DNA from: Chloroflexota bacterium
Lineage (GTDB): Bacteria > Chloroflexota > Dehalococcoidia > Lucifugimonadales > VGZR01
Direction: 5' to 3'
Assembly (NCBI GenBank): GCA_027625225.1
Contig: JAQBWG010000070.1
Span: forward strand, 1 to 8,380
Length of the DNA: 8,380 nucleotides
Shown here piece after piece: positions 6,024-8,380 of the stretch. Below the pieces are notes generated by a model that was not told where the DNA came from, did not search any database, and saw nothing but the letters and a program-made list of their open reading frames with translations. Position 1 is the stretch's first letter; each line of letters begins with the position of its first letter. Position numbers and translations under genes: made by a program.

Positions 6024-7196
6024 ATGCGTAGGTTCCGAACCGCTCTGGCTATCCTCGTATCCTTAGCTGTTCTAAGCGTAGTAGCGTGCAGTAGCGGCGC
6101 CGCTTCCCCTGACGGTGGGGACTCCCAGTCCTCAGGCTCCGGAGGGCAGTCTTCAATCGCACCGGGTCAGTTCACCCTTCAGCAAGAGTTTATGACCGAT
6201 GCCAGACGCGACCACGTGCTGGTCTTGCTAAATGACGGGAGGGTGATGTCCATTGCCGGAAAAGGCAAAGGGGCCACTCAGCGCACACCCATTCTGCAAA
6301 CGGCCGAGATATGGGACCCGGCGACAGGTGTATGGCAATATACCGGCGAAATGGCTGAGAAGCGCGAGATATTCACGGGACATACGTTGAACGACGGACG
6401 CGTACTAGTGCTCGGCGGCGCCGACAACCGGCACGAACCGCTCGATTCGACGGAGATTTGGGCCCCCGCCACCGGCATATGGACAAAGGGGCCGGACATG
6501 GCCGAGAATCGCTGGAAACATGCCTCAGTCAAGCTGCCGGATGGACGCGTACTGGTTAACGGCGGCAGTGATTTGCGACTATTCACCGAGGGGGAGATAT
6601 TCAATCCGGTGACGGATACCTTCACGGATATCGCAGAGATGTCCGAACCGCGTGCCCGCCATACCCTCACTGTTTTGCAGGACGGCCGGGTATTGGCAGT
6701 CGGTGGTGGCCAAGACGTGAAGCCGCCATTCACCGCGACGGCGGAAATCTACGACGTGGCTATGGACAGCTGGACATCAGCTGGCTCGATGAGCACTAAC
6801 CGAACACAACATACCGCTACGCTGCTCGACGACGGACGGGTGTTGATATCGGGTGGTTCCACGGGGAGTGAAAACGGTTCTATCAACCGGCTGGATAGCG
6901 CGGAGATTTACGACCCGGCGAACAACACGTGGACGATCGCTGCCCCCATGAGCGTGACCCGAACCGGACACGCCGCCGTCAAACTGGCCGATGGTAGGGT
7001 TCTCGTCGTGGGCGGCATCGGGCTTAAGTCGACGGAGATATACGATCCGTCTACGAACTCGTGGTCACCAGGACGGGACATGAACGAAGACCGCTCATAT
7101 TTCAAAATCCTCGCTCTGCCAGACGGCACATACATGATAAACGCGGGACAACGCACTGATACTCTGTCGAACACGACCGAGCTATATAAACCCTAA
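6024..7196 (+). CDS. Lipoprotein with seven kelch-type repeats (beta-propeller)
   Basis: A 390-residue predicted exported lipoprotein. The N-terminus MRRFRTALAILVSLAVLSVVAC is a lipoprotein signal with the lipid-bearing Cys22 after VVA. A Gly/Ser-rich linker (about 23-48) comes next, then seven kelch-like units, each with a DGRVLVxGG strand (starting near residues 71, 124, 173, 220, 270, 323 and, as DGTYMINAG, 367) followed by TAEIYDPxTxxW and MxxxRxxH elements. The last unit ends in TTELYKP and the N-terminus supplies FMTDARRDH, so the ring can close by pairing both ends: a seven-bladed propeller. Start: ATG 6024 has a perfect AAGGAGG (6012-6018) 5 bases upstream and puts the signal peptide at the start. 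TTG 5979 and ATG 5985 are in frame but have no ribosome site and would bury the signal. The role is unknown; such propellers bind proteins or glycans. A galactose-oxidase-like enzyme is unlikely at this length. The next gene is 18 bases downstream. Confidence 0.88.
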   Translation: MRRFRTALAILVSLAVLSVVACSSGAASPDGGDSQSSGSGGQSSIAPGQFTLQQEFMTDARRDHVLVLLNDGRVMSIAGKGKGATQRTPILQTAEIWDPATGVWQYTGEMAEKREIFTGHTLNDGRVLVLGGADNRHEPLDSTEIWAPATGIWTKGPDMAENRWKHASVKLPDGRVLVNGGSDLRLFTEGEIFNPVTDTFTDIAEMSEPRARHTLTVLQDGRVLAVGGGQDVKPPFTATAEIYDVAMDSWTSAGSMSTNRTQHTATLLDDGRVLISGGSTGSENGSINRLDSAEIYDPANNTWTIAAPMSVTRTGHAAVKLADGRVLVVGGIGLKSTEIYDPSTNSWSPGRDMNEDRSYFKILALPDGTYMINAGQRTDTLSNTTELYKP

Positions 7197-7214
7197 AGAG
7201 GTTTCGACGCCACT

Positions 7215-8270
7215 ATGACAAAAGCGGGTATGGTACAGACGGTGCTCGGCAGCATCGAGCCGTCGCAACTCGGCTATACGCTCATGCACGAGCATATCCT
7301 GATTGACGCGGGGTGCTATCTAGTCGCACTTCCAGAGGAAGCGACCGGCCGTCGGCTCATCGAGCTTCCAGTTACGATGGACATCCTCGGGAAAATAGGA
7401 CCGTTCTGGGGGCTACACCGCGACAACACGAAGCTGTACGACGTTGCGCAGGCCACCGACGAGGTGCTGAAGTACAAGTACGCGGGCGGTAACTCCATCG
7501 TGGACACGACGAGCATCGGCCTCGCGCGCGACCCGCTGGCGCTGGCCCGCATCTCGCGCGCGACCGGTCTGAACATCGTCATGGGCTCCAGCTACTACGT
7601 TGATATTTCGCATCCGGCGGATATGGATAGCCGCACAGAAGAGCAGATAGCGGACGAGATTATCCGCGACATCACTGTGGGGGTAGGCGACACGGGCGTC
7701 AAAAGCGGCATCATCGGCGAGGTGGGCCAGGTGTGGCCGCCGAACAAGAACTGCGAGAAGGTGCTGGCGGCGGCGGTGGCCGCACAAAAGAAAACGGGCG
7801 CGCCGATGTCCATCCACCCCGGCTTCAACAGCGATTCGACATCCCACATCATGAAGTTGCTGCAGAAGCTTGGCGCGGACATGTCACACACGGTGATGGG
7901 ACATCTGGACGACATCGGCGACGACAAAGGAGAGATGAAGGAGCTTGCTGAGTCGGGGCTGTATCTCGAATTCGATACGTTCAACAACGAGGACACGTCG
8001 TTCGGCGAGGCTGGCGACCAGGTGGTGCACATGCCCAGCGACGTGCAGCGGATGGACATGGTCGAGTATCTTCTCGGCGAAGGATTCGAGAACCAGGTGG
8101 TCATCGCCCAGGACATATTTCTCAAGAACCAGACAAGGCAGTACGGCGGAAAAGGCTATGCCCACATCATGGAGAACATCATCCCGCGGATGCGCAAGCG
8201 TGGCTTTACGGAAACCCACATCCGCAAGCTGATGATTGACAACCCCGCACGGGTTCTACCGTTCAAATAG
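7215..8270 (+). CDS. Phosphotriesterase-family metal-dependent hydrolase
   Basis: A 351-residue TIM-barrel hydrolase of the amidohydrolase superfamily, PTE/Php branch. The binuclear metal site is complete: His25 and His27 (LMHEH), Glu169 (IIGEVG), His201 (SIHPG), His230 (MGHLDD) and Asp300 (AQDIF). The numbering nearly coincides with PTE itself (55/57, 169, 201, 230, 301), but the bridging residue is Glu, as in E. coli Php, rather than the carboxylated Lys of true phosphotriesterases and lactonases. It has no signal peptide, so it should be cytoplasmic. Substrates could be lactones, esters or phosphoesters; the sequence does not say. ATG 7215 has only AGAGG 13 bases upstream; ATG 7230 (giving MVQTVLG, the more usual family N-terminus) is a reasonable alternative. 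The gene probably shares a transcript with the kelch lipoprotein 18 bases upstream. Confidence 0.9.
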   Translation: MTKAGMVQTVLGSIEPSQLGYTLMHEHILIDAGCYLVALPEEATGRRLIELPVTMDILGKIGPFWGLHRDNTKLYDVAQATDEVLKYKYAGGNSIVDTTSIGLARDPLALARISRATGLNIVMGSSYYVDISHPADMDSRTEEQIADEIIRDITVGVGDTGVKSGIIGEVGQVWPPNKNCEKVLAAAVAAQKKTGAPMSIHPGFNSDSTSHIMKLLQKLGADMSHTVMGHLDDIGDDKGEMKELAESGLYLEFDTFNNEDTSFGEAGDQVVHMPSDVQRMDMVEYLLGEGFENQVVIAQDIFLKNQTRQYGGKGYAHIMENIIPRMRKRGFTETHIRKLMIDNPARVLPFK

Positions 8271-8273
8271 TCG

Positions 8274-8302
8274 TTGACACCCATACGGCTCGCGGCTACC
8301 AT
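8274..8302 (+). promoter_or_regulatory. Promoter of tRNA-Phe
   Basis: A perfect -35 TTGACA (8274-8279), 17 bases, then TACCAT (8297-8302; 4 of 6). The predicted start at about 8309 is just before the mature tRNA at 8312. The -35 box begins 4 bases after the hydrolase stop. Confidence 0.7.
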
Positions 8303-8311
8303 AACGTATGA

Positions 8312-8380
8312 GCCGAGGTAGCTCAGTCGGTAGAGCACGGCACTGAAAATGCCGGTGTCGCCAGTTCGATTCTGGCCCTC
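8312..8380 (+). tRNA. tRNA-Phe (anticodon GAA), 3' end cut by window
   Basis: Acceptor GCCGAGG, D arm GCTC/GAGC, anticodon stem CGGCA/TGCCG around the loop CTGAAAA (anticodon GAA), variable loop GTGTC, and T arm GCCAG-TTCGATT-CTGGC. The window ends four bases into the 3' acceptor strand (CCTC), so the last acceptor bases and the 3' end lie outside. All visible stems pair perfectly. Confidence 0.95.

Noticed and set aside
5879..8380. Region between the two tRNAs considered as an integrated element
   Set aside because: No integrase, no direct repeat of the tRNA-Leu 3' end seen further along, and no other mobility genes; two ordinary genes fill the space.

Overview
The window is a bacterial chromosome segment of moderately high G+C. 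Every credible gene is on the + strand and intergenic spacing is tight. Gene style (a PcrA with the motif V variant TLHQAKGLEY, a split MaoC dehydratase pair, a PTE-family hydrolase, a bacterial kelch lipoprotein) suggests a free-living bacterium, possibly Chloroflexota of the Dehalococcoidia/SAR202 type. That placement is inference from protein style only.

Region 1 (1-2807): the 3' part of a PcrA/UvrD-type DNA helicase gene, then two small hot-dog-fold genes of the MaoC family. Each gene starts inside the stop of the one before (ATGA overlaps), so the three look translationally coupled. The two MaoC genes resemble the HadA/HadB arrangement, with a FAS1-like structural half followed by a half carrying the D-x4-H catalytic motif.

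Region 2 (2808-5801): a self-contained copper-response operon. A near-consensus promoter is overlapped at its start site by a CsoR-type inverted repeat. Behind it come csoR (Cu(I)-sensing repressor with the complete Cys-His-Cys ligand set), copA (Cu(I)-exporting P1B-type ATPase with all diagnostic motifs) and a 66-residue YHS-domain protein whose start overlaps the copA stop. The implied circuit is that Cu(I) releases CsoR, the operon is transcribed, CopA exports copper, and the small YHS protein probably binds or hands over metal.

Region 3 (5802-8380): a class II tRNA-Leu(CAA) with its own promoter, a lipoprotein built from seven kelch-type repeats, a PTE-family metal-dependent hydrolase 18 bases downstream of it, and a tRNA-Phe(GAA) with its own promoter, cut by the window end. 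The lipoprotein and the hydrolase are probably co-transcribed, but nothing in the sequence reveals their substrate.

There is no CRISPR array, insertion sequence, integrase or rRNA. No stretch over 300 bases lacks a gene. The points most worth a second look are the architecture of the copper operon, the kelch lipoprotein/PTE pair between two tRNA genes, and a strong drop in C-ending codons from the helicase to the downstream genes. I did not find a clearly undescribed multi-gene system.
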